48,451 bases of DNA from Saksenaea vasiformis B4078 (GCA_000697055.1 JNDT01001771.1:1-48451); one strand, 5' to 3'. Counted from the stretch's first letter, positions 23,943 through 34,891 are shown. The notes: generated from the letters alone by a model not told the origin. Translations and numbers: made by a program.

Positions 23943-25200
23943 TGTTTATTGAATCATTTTATACGCTACTCTAAATAAAATCCTGTGTCTCCGAAGAGCC
24001 TGGTTTGCGCTAAAGAAGAATTGAATCTGCTATCATTAGTACATCAATTTTACGTCAGAAGATTAATCAACTTACGTGAACTTGGTCTCTCCAATGGACG
24101 CAAAGTTTATTCGAACAGCGTAAAAAATAACTCATGGTTAGTAAATGAAAGATGCTTTGATATCTTCTACTTATCCCCAAAGGGGTACTCCCGTGGTAAC
24201 ACGGGGACGCAACCCGCACCGAAGCGGTGGGGGCGGGTGGAGGGTGATGGTCGGCATCTAGGAGCGGCCGATTGTGGGATGGTCCGCAGAGGACTTGAAG
24301 CGATCCAGCGTCTAGCGATCTATCACGAAAAAATCAGTGATGCTGAGTATGATAACGTTTACGAACTTAATGTCGTATCCGACATAGTTACATTACTACA
24401 CAGTGATTAGAACAATATGTCAGAGCACGACAAAAGGTACTGAGGATGGTTACTTTATTAGAACACGGTTCTAGACATGTCTTATCCCATCTATCTGTTG
24501 CTGAGATACCAGCGGGCACAAAATACACAATTAACCAGGATGAACATAATGATTCCGATCTAGTAAAGGATAATCTAAAGATATCTCTACAACTCCTCTA
24601 TCCTGCTGTTACCCGCAAGAACCGTAAATTATTTATACAATAGAACACTCATTTTAATAAAACAAATCTTTTTTGAGTCTCGCTTACTTCACGCCGCCCC
24701 TTACTTGAAATTGGATACAACACTTAGGTGGTGAACGTAAGTTACACACACTGCCAAGACCGTTCGGGACAGAGGTCATGCAGCATAAACGAGAGGCAGA
24801 AAACATGAGTAATCTTGTAGGTGTAATGTATTGACATTCTTACCGGGGATGTTAAAGAGTAACAGGGCCGAAAAATAAAAAATAATTCATGTGTCTCTTT
24901 AAATACGGATGACTCTGGTATGAGCTCATCATGAAACATTTCTATGCATTGTGATAACGTGTAGAGAAACTACCACTGATGCAATGAATTATATGAACGT
25001 CAAAAGGACGTTCTGCTTTTGGCGGAACATTTTCCTTTCTTAGGACATTTTTACGCCTTCCAACAGAGAAATCCATCACCGCAAATATGGACTACTCTAA
25101 CGCGAACTGCAGTTATCCAAACGTAAACTGTTCATTGCATGGACGTAAAGACACCCACTTCAAAACGCATACTTCATCTGGAGGTAACGCCGAGTAATTT
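23943..25200 (-). repeat. dispersed spliced-repeat family, copy B (interrupted)
   Basis: On the minus strand the copy runs from the iterated TTTACGT/TTCGCGT motifs (about 25075-25200) through the ATG region, donor CCCCG/GTAAG at 24843, TGCATGACCTCTGTCCC, GGACTTGAAGCGAT (shared with copy A), the GGTGCGGGT block, the CCCC-TTT-GGGG hairpin near 24178, a 66-nt intron-like segment (24075-24010) and the end ATTCAATAAAC. About 350 bases at 24380-24735 are not shared with the other copies. Confidence 0.75.
24380..24735 (+). other. insertion of unknown origin inside repeat copy B
   Basis: Sequence flanked on both sides by copy B but absent from copies A and E. It contains an open frame of 65 codons (24446-24643, MVTLLEHGSRHVLSHL and following), not recognised. 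It could be a fragment of another element. Confidence 0.4.
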
Positions 25201-25502
25201 CGAATAGACGCAAAATCATAGGAAAAATCCTGTAAATTGATTCCCAAGCACAAGGTGCTAAGTTTATTGATGCTGCTGGGGACGTTGCCCTGTGCGCAGA
25301 CGATTGGCCTAATGTGCGTAGGATCCAACGGTTTTGTCCAAGATGAAATAAAAAGTTTGCAAGCAAGTCAATGTTTTTGTGCGAGATGGAAGCTTTTGTT
25401 CACAAGACAAAAGGAATGAATGTACTGATCAGTATATCGAGAGCAAAAACTGTCGAAGACGTGGTTCAGTGTGAACAGGTACTTTCGAGAATCTTTGAAG
25501 TA

Positions 25503-26071
25503 TATTATTTTCAATTTTGGTGAGGAGGCCGAACAGAAACACCCTTCTGGATTTCTATCATTCGAAACCGGCTGAAAAGCGACAAAGAAACCAGGAAATT
25601 CGGAACTAACGAGCTGGCAAAAATATTTGCTGCAGAAGAAAGAGCGTACGTTCCGGGTGTTGTAGGTACCATCGCAAATGTACAGCCAATCATGTGCATT
25701 GGCATGAGTGGGACGGGGATAGGCTCCCGCATCAAAGAGCACTCCCGCCGAGGTGGAGGCAAGCTAAGGAACGAGCATCGCCACAGTACCAATGTAGCGA
25801 TGACCGATGAACACCGTGTCTCAAACCACCTGTGTGTATCGCTACGAACCAGTAGCCGCGGCAAAAAAAGGAAAACGATCGATGGAAAGGAAAAACTTGT
25901 GTCAAACAACGGATCGTTGATATGCATCAACCCAGAGTGCCTTTCGTTCAAAACGGATATGCAACAAAAAATCGAGGTACACAAGCAGCACTTGCGATCG
26001 TTGTAGCAGGTGGAAGTCTTCTGGTCACAGGCAACATTTTGCCACCGTTCCCCAGGGTGGTCAACTTATAA
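25503..26071 (+). pseudogene. decayed Fanzor/TnpB-like relic
   Basis: One frame carries MCIGMSGTGIGSRIKEHSRR, then NVAMTDEHR (the DEHR-S motif), basic residues and LICINPECLSFKTDMQ, a zinc-ribbon half with CxxxxC spacing. Near the A-run at about 25968-25973 the frame shifts, after which RGTQAALAIVVAGGSLL continues to TAA at 26069-26071. That last segment lines up with the RuvC-III block (RD-x-x-x-A-x-x-I) of Fanzor-type proteins, but Gly stands where the catalytic Asp should be. A TGA lies upstream at 25521-25523. It is a different subfamily from the gene at 20.9-23.8 kb. Assignment rests on motif order only. Confidence 0.5.
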
Positions 26072-26499
26072 AAAAATTCTATTCCTATTGTCGATATATC
26101 TGAGTCATATATTCTTCGTTTTCTTTTCCTATTCATTTTTTCACTATTTATGCTAGGACTGTACTTGATCGGTGCGAGAGTGTGCTAACTAATAAATTAT
26201 GCACCCTTCACGGGTGGCTGATTTTTCGCTCTATGTTTTGATCGTCTTATAACCGTTTCATGCTATGATATACTGCATACAAACCTGTGTTATTTTTCCC
26301 TTTTTGTCCTTCCCCACTCACTTCTGGTAAGAAATCAGCCTACAGTAACCGCTACCATTCAGCATACCTGATCCTTTGGTAGATACTCTCATTGTATTAT
26401 GTTACTGTTCTACGGTACCGGTCCCAACAAATTTCTTTTTTCTGGGGACAACAAAATGAAAGATTTCTTGTCTTCTTTTTTCTCCCAAAATTTTTCTCC

Positions 26500-26619
26500 A
26501 GAGGCAAGTGTTATTTTTGTAAGGACCGTACAAGTAATGTACATCATCAGCAGGCGCGTAAGCACGACAAAGAGCGGATGCCTTACTGTTGCCGTGAACA
26601 TCCGGTTTCACAAATATAA
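26500..26619 (+). pseudogene. Cys/His-rich transposase tail, possibly piggyBac-like
   Basis: The frame RGKCYFCKDRTSNVHHQQAR continues to PYCCREHPVSQI and a TAA at 26617-26619. The CxxC, HH, CC, H-P spacing recalls the C-terminal cysteine-rich domain of piggyBac-type transposases. No catalytic domain is visible upstream. A chance frame is possible. Confidence 0.3.
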
Positions 26620-26639
26620 GCGTCTATCACATACAGAAT

Positions 26640-27503
26640 CCTCTGATAACATCTTCATAGTCATATAACACCTGTTCATAAACAGAGATATGAACAGATC
26701 GTAGAAAGGCGAATCAAGATATGCTTTTCACTTCTCTTTTCTTTACTGCTACATATGTCGTCGAGAAATCAGATACAGCATTTTCTGCTAAGCGCTTTTT
26801 TATTTATTATTATACAACAAGCTATTTCATAGTATTCTTTTTAGATATGGATCCGGACCGCAGGATGGCAATGAAAGGCTTCAGAAAGCTACACTCAGTT
26901 GACAATAATCGGTACTGATTTTGATTGGCTGAAATCGGCTTGGATTCTGAAAAGGTCGTACATTGGCTTGTTGCCTGCCTTCCTGTAGTCCATTTGCACG
27001 AAAGTGCAGGTATCGCCGTAGATAATACGGTTTGATACTTAAGGTAAGCAAATCCCTATATTCTCATGAATTTTCTAATCTATTCATTAGGTTCGTTATT
27101 AATCATTCACACCTCACAAGTCATTCATATGTCGCAAGAGTCATCCCAGTCAATTCTATACTGGATATCATCTTTAATACCCTGCGTCACCGGTTAAGGG
27201 TACATTTTTCAAGCTTTCTGTACCATGCAAACTCACCTCAAAACAGTGCACCATTGGTCACCGTAGTCACGCGGCAAAAAGGAGGCTGATGATGGACGGC
27301 TTGGCTGTCCGAAAGCAAATCGTTTCACGAAAAAGGAACAAGAAATCCTGCAATTTTTCACTGTCACGCGAGACTGCTTATCATTTTTCTCTTTTTTTTT
27401 TTTTCTCCTCGAACGCAGAGAAGGGACACTTGACTTTTTCAGTGTGAGTAACTCAACTGATCTTTGAACATCAATATTAACAGTTGCTCCAGTTATAAGC
27501 ACC
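26640..27503. other. region upstream of NOG1
   Basis: No gene is visible. A T-rich stretch (CTCTTTTTTTTTTTTCTCC near 27391-27408) precedes the NOG1 start and may belong to its promoter or leader. Confidence 0.45.
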
Positions 27504-29834
27504 ATGTCATTGTATAACTTTAAAAAGATCGAGCCTGTGCCGTCTGCCACCGACTTCATCGATATCATTCTGTCCAAGACGCAGAGGAAGACTCCTACTG
27601 TGATCCACAAGAACTATGCCATCGGTCGTATTCGACAGTTTTACATGCGTAAAGTCAAGTTTACCCAAGAAAATTTTGAAGAGAAGTTTAAAAACATTCT
27701 TGACGAATTCCCGAAGCTTGAAGTATGTACCTTTCAACTTGTCGTTAGTCACCATTCTGACCTCTATACAGGATATTCATCCATTCTATGCTGATTTGAT
27801 GAACGTTCTTTACGATAAAGATCACTATAAGCTTGCTTTGGGTCAAATTAACACAGCTCGCCACCTGATCGATCAAGTTGCAAAGGATTACGTTCGCCTT
27901 CTAAAGTTCGGCGACTCGCTCTATAGATGCAAGCAGCTTAAGAAAGCCGCGCTTGGAAGGTAGATACCTAACTATTTTTACGAGGCTCTGTTTTAAGTAA
28001 CATGCTACTAGAATGGCGACAATTATGAAACGCCAGAAGGACAGCTTGGCGTACCTTGAACAAGTCCGACAGCATTTGTCTCGTTTACCTTCCATTGATC
28101 CTAACACCCGCACACTTTTGATCTGTGGTTATCCCAACGTGGGAAAGTCCAGCTTTATCAACAAGATTACTCGTGCTGATGTGGATGTGCAACCCTATGC
28201 GTTCACTACAAAGTCGCTCTTCGTTGGACACATGGATTACAAATACATGAGGTGGCAAGTGATCGATACGCCTGGTATTCTGGACCATCCTTTGGAAGAA
28301 CGTAATACAATTGAAATGCAGTCCATTACGGCTATGGCACATTTGAGGTCGTGTATCATGTACTTCATGGACTTGTCAGAACAGTGCGGTTACAGCGTTG
28401 AAGATCAGGTAAGCCCTATATATATATAATCGAAGCCTTGGGTTTTTTACTGATTAGCTTGATAGGTTAAATTGTTCCACAGCATCAAGCCTTTGTTTGC
28501 GAACAAGCCTATTGTGCTGGTTATCAACAAGATCGACCAGGTCAAGCCTGAGGATTTACCTGCTGAACAGAGAGCATGGATTGAAGAGATTGCCAACCAG
28601 GATAATGCAACTGTTTTGACCATGTCATGCTACATGGATGAAGGTGTTATGCAAGTGAGAAATGCTGCATGCGATAGATTGCTCGCTGCTCGTGTGGAAA
28701 TGAAGATGAAGGGAAACAAGATCAATGATGTTATCAATAAGATCCATCTTGCTCAACCTGTGGCAAGAGATGGCATTGTAAGTCGAAGAAAATGCTTTTG
28801 CAGTAGAAATACTAATATCAATTCAATAGGCTCGCTTACCCAACATTCCTGAGGGCGCCAAGGACAGAGCCAAGTATGATGTTAACGATCCTAACCGTCG
28901 TAAACTCGAAAAAGATCTGGAAGTCGAGCACGGTGGTGCTGGTGTTTACAACGTTGATCTTAAGAGTAAGACATAGTCTATCGCAATATGGACATAATTA
29001 ACGTACGTGTCTTGCAGAGAATTACTTGTTGAATGATGACGATTGGAAATACGACGTCATTCCTGAAATTTACGAAGGACGCAATGTCAGCGAATTCATT
29101 GATCCTGATATTGAGGAGAAATTGGAAGCATTGGAGCGAGAAGAAGAGCGTTTGGAAGCTGAAGGAGTATATGCTTCAGAGGATGAGATGGTAAGTATAC
29201 ATATAAAAGGGCCGCGTTTTTGTTGATATTTCGTTTAGGTTGATTCTGACGAAGAGGAACTCAAGAACGCAGCCGATGCTATCCGTGAGCGTAAGAAGAT
29301 CATCGTACAAGCACATCGTGCATCCCAAGGAAGAAACAGACCTGTCCTGCCCAAGCACGTTGCTGCAAAGGTAAGGGTCGCTTTGCAAGAGCATCAATTT
29401 ACTCAACTCTTTTGAATAGCATTCCACTGTGGAGAAGATGAACCAGCAATTGAGCGAGATGGGTATTGACAGCGATGCTGCAGTGGACAGAACTCGCGCA
29501 GCCGCAGCAAACCGCAAACGCACACGACAAGAAGCCATTCCCGATGAAGCTGTCAGAGATGCTGATGCTTCGGAACGTGATGAAGCCATGACCCAGGAAA
29601 TGAGCAACCTTGGCTTCCGAAACGTCAAGGTACTACATCTCTATACGATATTGTTGGTGGTTACTAATCACGGTTGTGTAGCAAAAATTGGAAGCAGACA
29701 AACAAAAGAAATATGTCCAAAAACAGTCGAACAAGTTTGGCAAGCGTGGCGAAGCCGATCGTGGCATTCAGACAAAGATGCCAAAGCATCTTTTCAGTGG
29801 AAAAACCTCGATGGGATCCAGAGACCGACGATAG
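27504..29834 (+). CDS. NOG1: nucleolar GTP-binding protein 1, 9 exons, 639 aa
   Basis: Essential GTPase of the OBG/HflX group that acts on pre-60S ribosomal particles in the nucleolus. Exons: 27504-27722, 27772-27959, 28012-28408, 28466-28777, 28830-28965, 29018-29190, 29239-29370, 29420-29629, 29682-29834; total 1920 nt, in frame, all introns GT-AG. The N-terminal helical domain starts [12 protein letters not shown]. GTPase motifs: G1 GYPNVGKSS at residues 175-183, G3 DTPG at 221-224, G4 NKID at 289-292. NOG-type C-terminal region: [32 protein letters not shown], then an acidic coiled stretch and a basic tail ([20 protein letters not shown]). Length matches yeast NOG1 (647 aa). It converges on the GUCD1-like gene 297 bases away. 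Confidence 0.97.
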
Positions 29835-30130
29835 ACAAATCAATCCTTTCAACCATATTGCCAAAATATTTAAATTTCCATTTTCATTGCATAAATCGAT
29901 ATACATTTGGATAAAAATTGCTGTCATTTGCGACCTATTCTTTGCATAAACACTCGTAAATACCGACAATAACAAAATATGTTGTATGATCCGTTTGATA
30001 CTTGTTTTTGAGATAATATATCGGATCAACAGAGTATTTATCACGGTTACAGGAAGAAAAGGAAAAAAAAGGTTCTCATTAGTTGATAGGGTATGGGTCA
30101 ATGGACTTGACGATAGTGAGCGCTAGCGTT

Positions 30131-31053
30131 TCATAGTTGGACGACGATACTGGTAGCCATTTAGAGAAATAACCTAAGAAGCTGACGGCTTACCAGTCAT
30201 GATCCGTTCCTTTAGCTTGCCGCGCCTTCTCCAAATCGTCGGCATTTATGGTACAGTAGCCATCGACCATTGCAGGATCTCGATAAATAAACAGATCTTC
30301 TGTAGGATCGTATCCTATTAAAACAATGAAGTGGCCTAGAAGACATGTAAACTCAGGGATTAATGTAGATACCATTGATTTACCGATATAGTCGTAGCCT
30401 TTCATTCGTTCAAAGAACCGACCGCAAGCAGATAAAGCGCAGTTTCTTTTCTCCTTTGGACGGCTTAGTTAGTAGAATTATCGTATCCGAAGACTCACTT
30501 CACATAAAGGGCATCTCAGTAAACGTGCATTCACGAGCACGATCATTGCAAACTTGTTGCAATATAAGAATCGCTTAAAATCATCCAATGGCAAAACCCT
30601 GGGACGAAAACATTAGTTTGACCGTTATGACAAGACGTATTGAAATCTTGGTACCTCTACTCACATCCTCACCACATGCACAGCACAGCTTTTAGCCGAT
30701 GCAAAAAGTTTGTTTACTCGTTTTTCATCTTGGTCGAAATCTTCCTGATAGAATTTAAGACCTTGGAGTTCTTTTCGACTACCGAAGTAGCTTGTATAAT
30801 ATGTGAAGTCCTGGACATGAGCGCGGAGCAAAAATGCCAGATCGATCGTCCAAATGCTCTCAAGATTGCATTGCTTTGTTAGTGATTGCAAACTACAATC
30901 AACGCCAGTTCCTCGCAGCACCATAGCAACGCAAGCCAAACCGCAATCCCACTGAGTGTTCTATAGGGTTGTAAGCCACCCATACGGTTAAAGCTTTTTT
31001 AAACTTGCTTGCACTATATGAGGCACGCGGTGATCATTCATGCTATTGTCCAT
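30131..31053 (-). CDS. GUCD1-like protein (Guanylate_cyc_2 family), 6 exons, 223 aa
   Basis: Small protein of the GUCD1 family (Pfam Guanylate_cyc_2), which looks like a papain/C39-type fold; its biochemical role is poorly known despite the name. Minus-strand exons: 31053-31009, 30960-30665, 30598-30499, 30453-30384, 30335-30194, 30149-30131; total 672 nt, in frame. Landmarks: QWDCGLACVAMVLRGTG (Cys), LESIWTIDLAFLLR, FDQDEKRVNKLFASAKSC, IGHFIVLIGYDPTEDLFIYR (His) and DPAMVDGY with a KGTDHD end. Length is near that of the animal protein. Intron 1 (31008-30961) starts GCAAGT and is GC-AG; only this join gives the conserved IVQ-NTQWDCG spacing. A three-codon upstream frame (MVH) lies at 31073-31062. 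Confidence 0.9.
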
Positions 31054-31061
31054 TGTTCTGT

Positions 31062-31073
31062 CTAATGCACCAT
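31062..31073 (-). promoter_or_regulatory. minimal upstream open frame before the GUCD1-like gene
   Basis: ATG GTG CAT TAG on the minus strand, ending 8 bases before the main ATG. If transcription starts upstream, this frame would be met first and could lower translation. The transcription start is unknown. Confidence 0.35.
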
Positions 31074-31204
31074 CTTTTTTTTCTTTGCGTTTGCTTCGAC
31101 CCAGACTGTCCAAACGCATTCACAAAGATGCTGCACACCCGTCACGATTAATTTCTCTAAAAATGGTGGAGAGCGGGAAGAAAAAAAAAGCTGTAACTTA
31201 TCGC

Positions 31205-32060
31205 TCTGTACTATTTATTGAATGGATGTTTACGCTACTCTGTGTAAATTTTATGTCCATCAAGAGCCAGGTTGGCGCTAAATAAGGGATGAAATATGCA
31301 GTTATCAGTATATAAATTGGCGATAAAATAATTCTCTACTTACATCAACTCGGTCCCCAGATGGACACAAAATTTATTCGAGCAGCATAAAACTTCATTC
31401 ACGGTTAGTAAATGGAAGATACTTTGGTGCCAATTCACTTACCCCCGAAGGGTATTCCCATATGGTTATGGGAACCGGCGCCGCACCTTGGACCGGTGGG
31501 CCCGCTGAAAATCGCTAATGGCCATACGGCCGAGTTTGGAAGCACTACAGAGGACATGGACGATGCAGCACCTGGCGAGGACTTAAAGGATGTAAGAATG
31601 AGTGACAACTGTGCATACAAACGGCTATCATTTCATTTACCAAATGTGACAAAAGGGGGCTCACTCAGCTAAGGTGGCTCGAACAGAGGTCTTGTGGGCT
31701 AAAATATAAACATGGAGAATGAATGATCCTGTATACATTTTGAATAATTGACATCCTTACCGGGATGTTTTTTGTAAAGAGCAGAGCCAAAGAAAAAGAA
31801 GAAAGGAAATTCATGCGTCCCTTTAAATACGGATCATTTTGGGTGGGACCTGTTCTTATCGTGAGACATTTTTACTGCTTCCGATGGGATCCTGGGAATT
31901 CATCACTGGAGTACCCACAATGCAAGACTGTGGTTATCCAGGCGCGAAGTGTTCCTTGGATTAACGTAAAACAACCTACTTGCCAGCGCAAAGACGTACC
32001 ACTTTCCAGTGCGAAATTGTTCGGCTTGAACGTTTCATAATATTTATGTGACGCAAACGT
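31205..32060 (-). repeat. dispersed spliced-repeat family, copy C (near full length)
   Basis: Minus-strand order: iterated TTTGCGCTGG-type motifs (about 31890-32030), TTTAAAGGGACGCATG, the TTTGGCTCTG block, intron-like 1 (31760-31699, GTAAGG to TTTTAG, 62 nt), GGTGCGGCGCC block, ACCC-TTCG-GGGGT hairpin (near 31442-31458), arm AAATTTTGTGTCCATC, intron-like 2 (31343-31278, GTAAGT to TTTAG, 66 nt), arm GATGGACATAAAATTT and ATTCAATAAATAG. No frame is shared with the other copies throughout. Confidence 0.8.
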
Positions 32061-32129
32061 GGATTCCGAATCCAGTCAATCATCTTGGGTAAGTTGCAAT
32101 GGTTTTCAATTTTTTCCTACATGTATTGC

Positions 32130-32720
32130 TTATTGAATGGCTTTTACACTACTCTAATACATTGTGCGTCTATCAAGAGCTAAGTTTGCGCTAAAGAAGA
32201 AATTAAATACGCGGCCATTAGTTCATGGATTGACGACAAAATAACACTCGACTTACATCAGCTTGGTTCCCATACGGGCGCATAATTTATTGGAGCAGAA
32301 TAAAAGGTCATTTACGTTAGTAACTGGAAGATGTTTTGATGTCTTTTTACTTACCCTGAAGGGCACTCCTGTCCGTCAACAGCGGCTGCCCTGCACCTTG
32401 ACTGGTGGGGTTGCCGAGATGTGATGCGCAGGCTGAAGCCGGCTTTGGGGTTTTACGTCCAGGAGTCTGAACAATAAACCAAGAGACATGAGTAATTCTG
32501 CATGTATAGTCGGTCCCAGTACGTACCGGGGACGTAGTTGAGAGAACAGAGCCAAAGAAAAAGGAGAAGGGATCCATGCGTCCCGTTAAATGCTGTCACT
32601 TTATGCATTCCGATTGATACGTTGGTGAACCTATTACAATGAACACCTTTGATCTAGATGTAAAGGTATCTGCTTATCTGCACAAAGGTCTACTGCTCGT
32701 CAGCGCAAGACTGGGATGGT
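32130..32720 (-). repeat. dispersed spliced-repeat family, copy D
   Basis: Lies in tandem with copy C, same orientation. It has the iterated motif region, GGGACGCATG, TTTGGCTCTG, intron-like 1 (32526-32467, GTACGT to TTCAG, 60 nt), hairpin TGCCC-TTCA-GGGTA, intron-like 2 (32256-32191, GTAAGT to TTTAG, 66 nt) and the end ATTCAATAAG. An open frame from ATG at 32577 to TAA at 32347 (76 codons, SPVRTGTDYTCRITHVSW inside) is also open if intron 1 is removed, because that intron is 60 nt. Confidence 0.8.
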
Positions 32721-33466
32721 GTCAACATAACGCGATACTTGGATGATGCAGACGTTTATTCAATTTCCAGCAAATGTATTAGTTGCTATTATTTAGGACG
32801 GAATATCTAAAGAGGAGGAAGAGAGTCCTGACACGTAGACTATATTATTACGTCTGCAGAGAGCCATAGGTCGTCAACGCCCTCGAACTATCTACTCACA
32901 GTTGAGCGAAGCGCAAAGGACGCTATTGCGCTGAGACATATCTTTGATCGGCATGAATGTGCTGAGGACAATCAAGCGCATTTCCTACGAGCAAGACGAG
33001 CTTGCTACATCCACGGTTGCATAGTATGGTACCATTTCATCATCTCAGAGATGATTACGATGCAACGCAAACCCTGACCATGCTAGTACCATAGTGGTAG
33101 TTGTTGAGAAAAGTTGGACAGCTTCCTGTCTGGCAGGCATACAAAGTCTTGGATCATTGAGCTAACAAAAGAGAAACTGCGCAAAGAGAATCAAAGTATA
33201 TTATTGCTACTCTGAAGCAAGAATGTGTATAAGACAGAATGGAATGTATTAGTTGTATCGCTTTTCATGAAAGAAGTGTTTCTGACGGTACGTCTTCAGG
33301 TATGGTAAATAGAGATATCACCTGCATTTTAATCGCTGCTTCCAAACCCAGGCAAAGTAACTAAGGCCGGCTGTTGTTCATAATCGGTATGACGTTTCAG
33401 ACCCATGCTAACCGAAAGGATCTACGTGGATGATCTTCTCAGTATTGGTGTAACACAAGCAATTGA
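32721..33466. other. intergenic region with possible transposase fossil
   Basis: Frames are broken by stops. In one plus-strand frame near 32875-33180 the pieces TIYSQLSEAQRTLLR, SLIGMNVLRTIKRISYEQDE and LATSTVA read like an N-terminal DNA-binding region of a Tc1/mariner-type transposase, interrupted by stop codons. Weak evidence. Confidence 0.25.
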
Positions 33467-34203
33467 TCATACTTCGTGGAGTAAATTCCGTAGTTGTTCA
33501 TTACTCTCATCCATGCGGTGTAATTTCTCTTCCACAACTTTTTGCGTTTTCTGCATTTCCTCTATTTGAGTATTTAGCTTGGATACTTGTTCCTCTAAGT
33601 CCTCTAATGTATCGTCTACGCGGTTCCGTCGATTCTTTTCGCTAGAATGAGAACTGGAATATAGACAGCGTGTGTGTAAGTAACCGGAGAGAGCGATCCT
33701 CTTCTTACCGCCAGCTTTCTGCAATAATAATAGACGCGGCAACACCAAAAACAAATGATTCACTCAGAAAGTTTGCTCCACTCTCAATAGCTCTAAAACA
33801 TAGTTATTTAGCTGACATCGCGTAACATGCAGTATTTTTTATCATTACTTTGCATCGTTGAGAGGTCTAATGACTTCTTTCTTGTAGCCCAGGAAATTCA
33901 TTTTCAGCGTCATTTCAAGTTTGTGCGATCTCTGAAAAAAGAGCATGGTACTCTCATGAATACTCATAAAACAACGAGTCTATTGTACCTGCGCGACCCC
34001 CATGCAGAATCGTTTGAATGTCGGGTGTTCCTTTGCATGCAATTTGATGGAAGTAGCCACCGGCTTTGCCAACGTTCTTTTCGTCTCATGTCAGTTTCCC
34101 GTAATAAATTGGCGCGTCTCACCGTATTAACAGGGAACCAAGCTTTATAGTACTCATCGAACAGTCTAAAAGCCGGGGGACCGGAATCGAGATTTTGCGA
34201 CAT
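33467..34203 (-). CDS. OPA3-like mitochondrial protein, 5 exons, 176 aa
   Basis: OPA3 family: small mitochondrial membrane proteins linked to organelle morphology and, in humans, optic atrophy. Minus-strand exons: 34203-34123, 34084-33989, 33931-33849, 33792-33709, 33653-33467; total 531 nt, in frame. The family core is clear: TLAKPVATSIKLHAKEHPTF, FKRFCMGVAQ, HKLEMTLKMNFLGYKKEVIR, PLNDAKAIESGANFLSESFV and FGVAASIIIAESWR, a hydrophobic segment. The C-terminus adds a basic linker and a coiled coil (LEDLEEQVSKLNTQIEEMQK). The first exon is the least certain: it gives an unusual N-terminus (MSQNLDSGPPAFRLFDEYYK), and the acceptor could be 34085 (CATGAG) or 34077. Confidence 0.88.
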
Positions 34204-34437
34204 TTGATGAAGCATCACAGTTGGTGGTGACGGAGTTCAATTTTCTCTTTACCAATGGAAAAACACTATAGAACTTTGCCCTGGCTCGTTCGCGAAAACC
34301 TGTGCTTGGAGGTGGAACCACGACTTTGAATCTAATATTAGCTTTCTGAACATGTCAGTTTCATATTATGCTTAAGAAAAAAGGGACAAGAAAATCGATC
34401 CTACATATTCTTACCAGCCGCGCAACGTAAGGCTATC

Positions 34438-34891
34438 ATGTCAGAACTTCAAATGTGGAATACTCTTGGATCAACTTGTTTTCCCCCTCTTAGAAACGAG
34501 AAATTTAGGCTGGGTGGAAGAAAAAGATTTCCTCCTGCAAAAAAACACTCGAGCAAACAGATGGAGCCGCAGGCAGACATCAGTGTAGGTAAAATAGCTC
34601 CGACACTTTGCAGAGGCGTTGAAGGGAAAATGCTTTCTGCGAAGAAGCGCTCTTTATCTTCACCTAATTGAGGCTGGTGTCACAAGTATACTACCAGCCA
34701 AACAGCAAAGGGATATATGGGACACGGACATTCTGCCTCCATACGTCTGCAAGATCATCAAGTCTTGCCTGCAGCGTAGACTGTGCTCTTGTTGTACACA
34801 GCGACGGTCACGGTCGGACATTGGGCATTTGCAGCACAGGGGGCGTGCATTTCAGCTATGGAATGTAGATCCAGAAGCATGGGAAGGGTAA
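34438..34891 (+). other. coding-like patch of uncertain nature
   Basis: Two overlapping open frames (34438-34671, starting MSELQMWNTLGSTCFPPLRN; 34619-34891, including FLRRSALYLHLIEAGVTSIL) with raised GC content around 34740-34880. A third frame carries CALVVHSDGHGRTLGICSTG. No family was recognised. It may be a broken gene or an intron-containing gene that I cannot resolve. Confidence 0.25.

Noticed and set aside
23985..24410. 141-codon plus-strand frame next to the Fanzor gene
   Set aside because: It lies antisense to the dispersed repeat copy B and crosses its intron and hairpin; other copies do not keep the frame.
29176..29628. 150-codon minus-strand frame across NOG1 exons 6-8
   Set aside because: Antisense shadow of NOG1 coding exons and introns, Ser/Ala-rich without motifs.
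29664..30101. 145-codon minus-strand frame at the NOG1 3' end
   Set aside because: Overlaps the last NOG1 exon and the AT-rich convergent spacer; no recognisable features.
34668..34868. RCC1-like repeat (CALVVHSDGHGRTLGIC)
   Set aside because: Only one loosely similar stretch, no further blades and no open reading frame around it.
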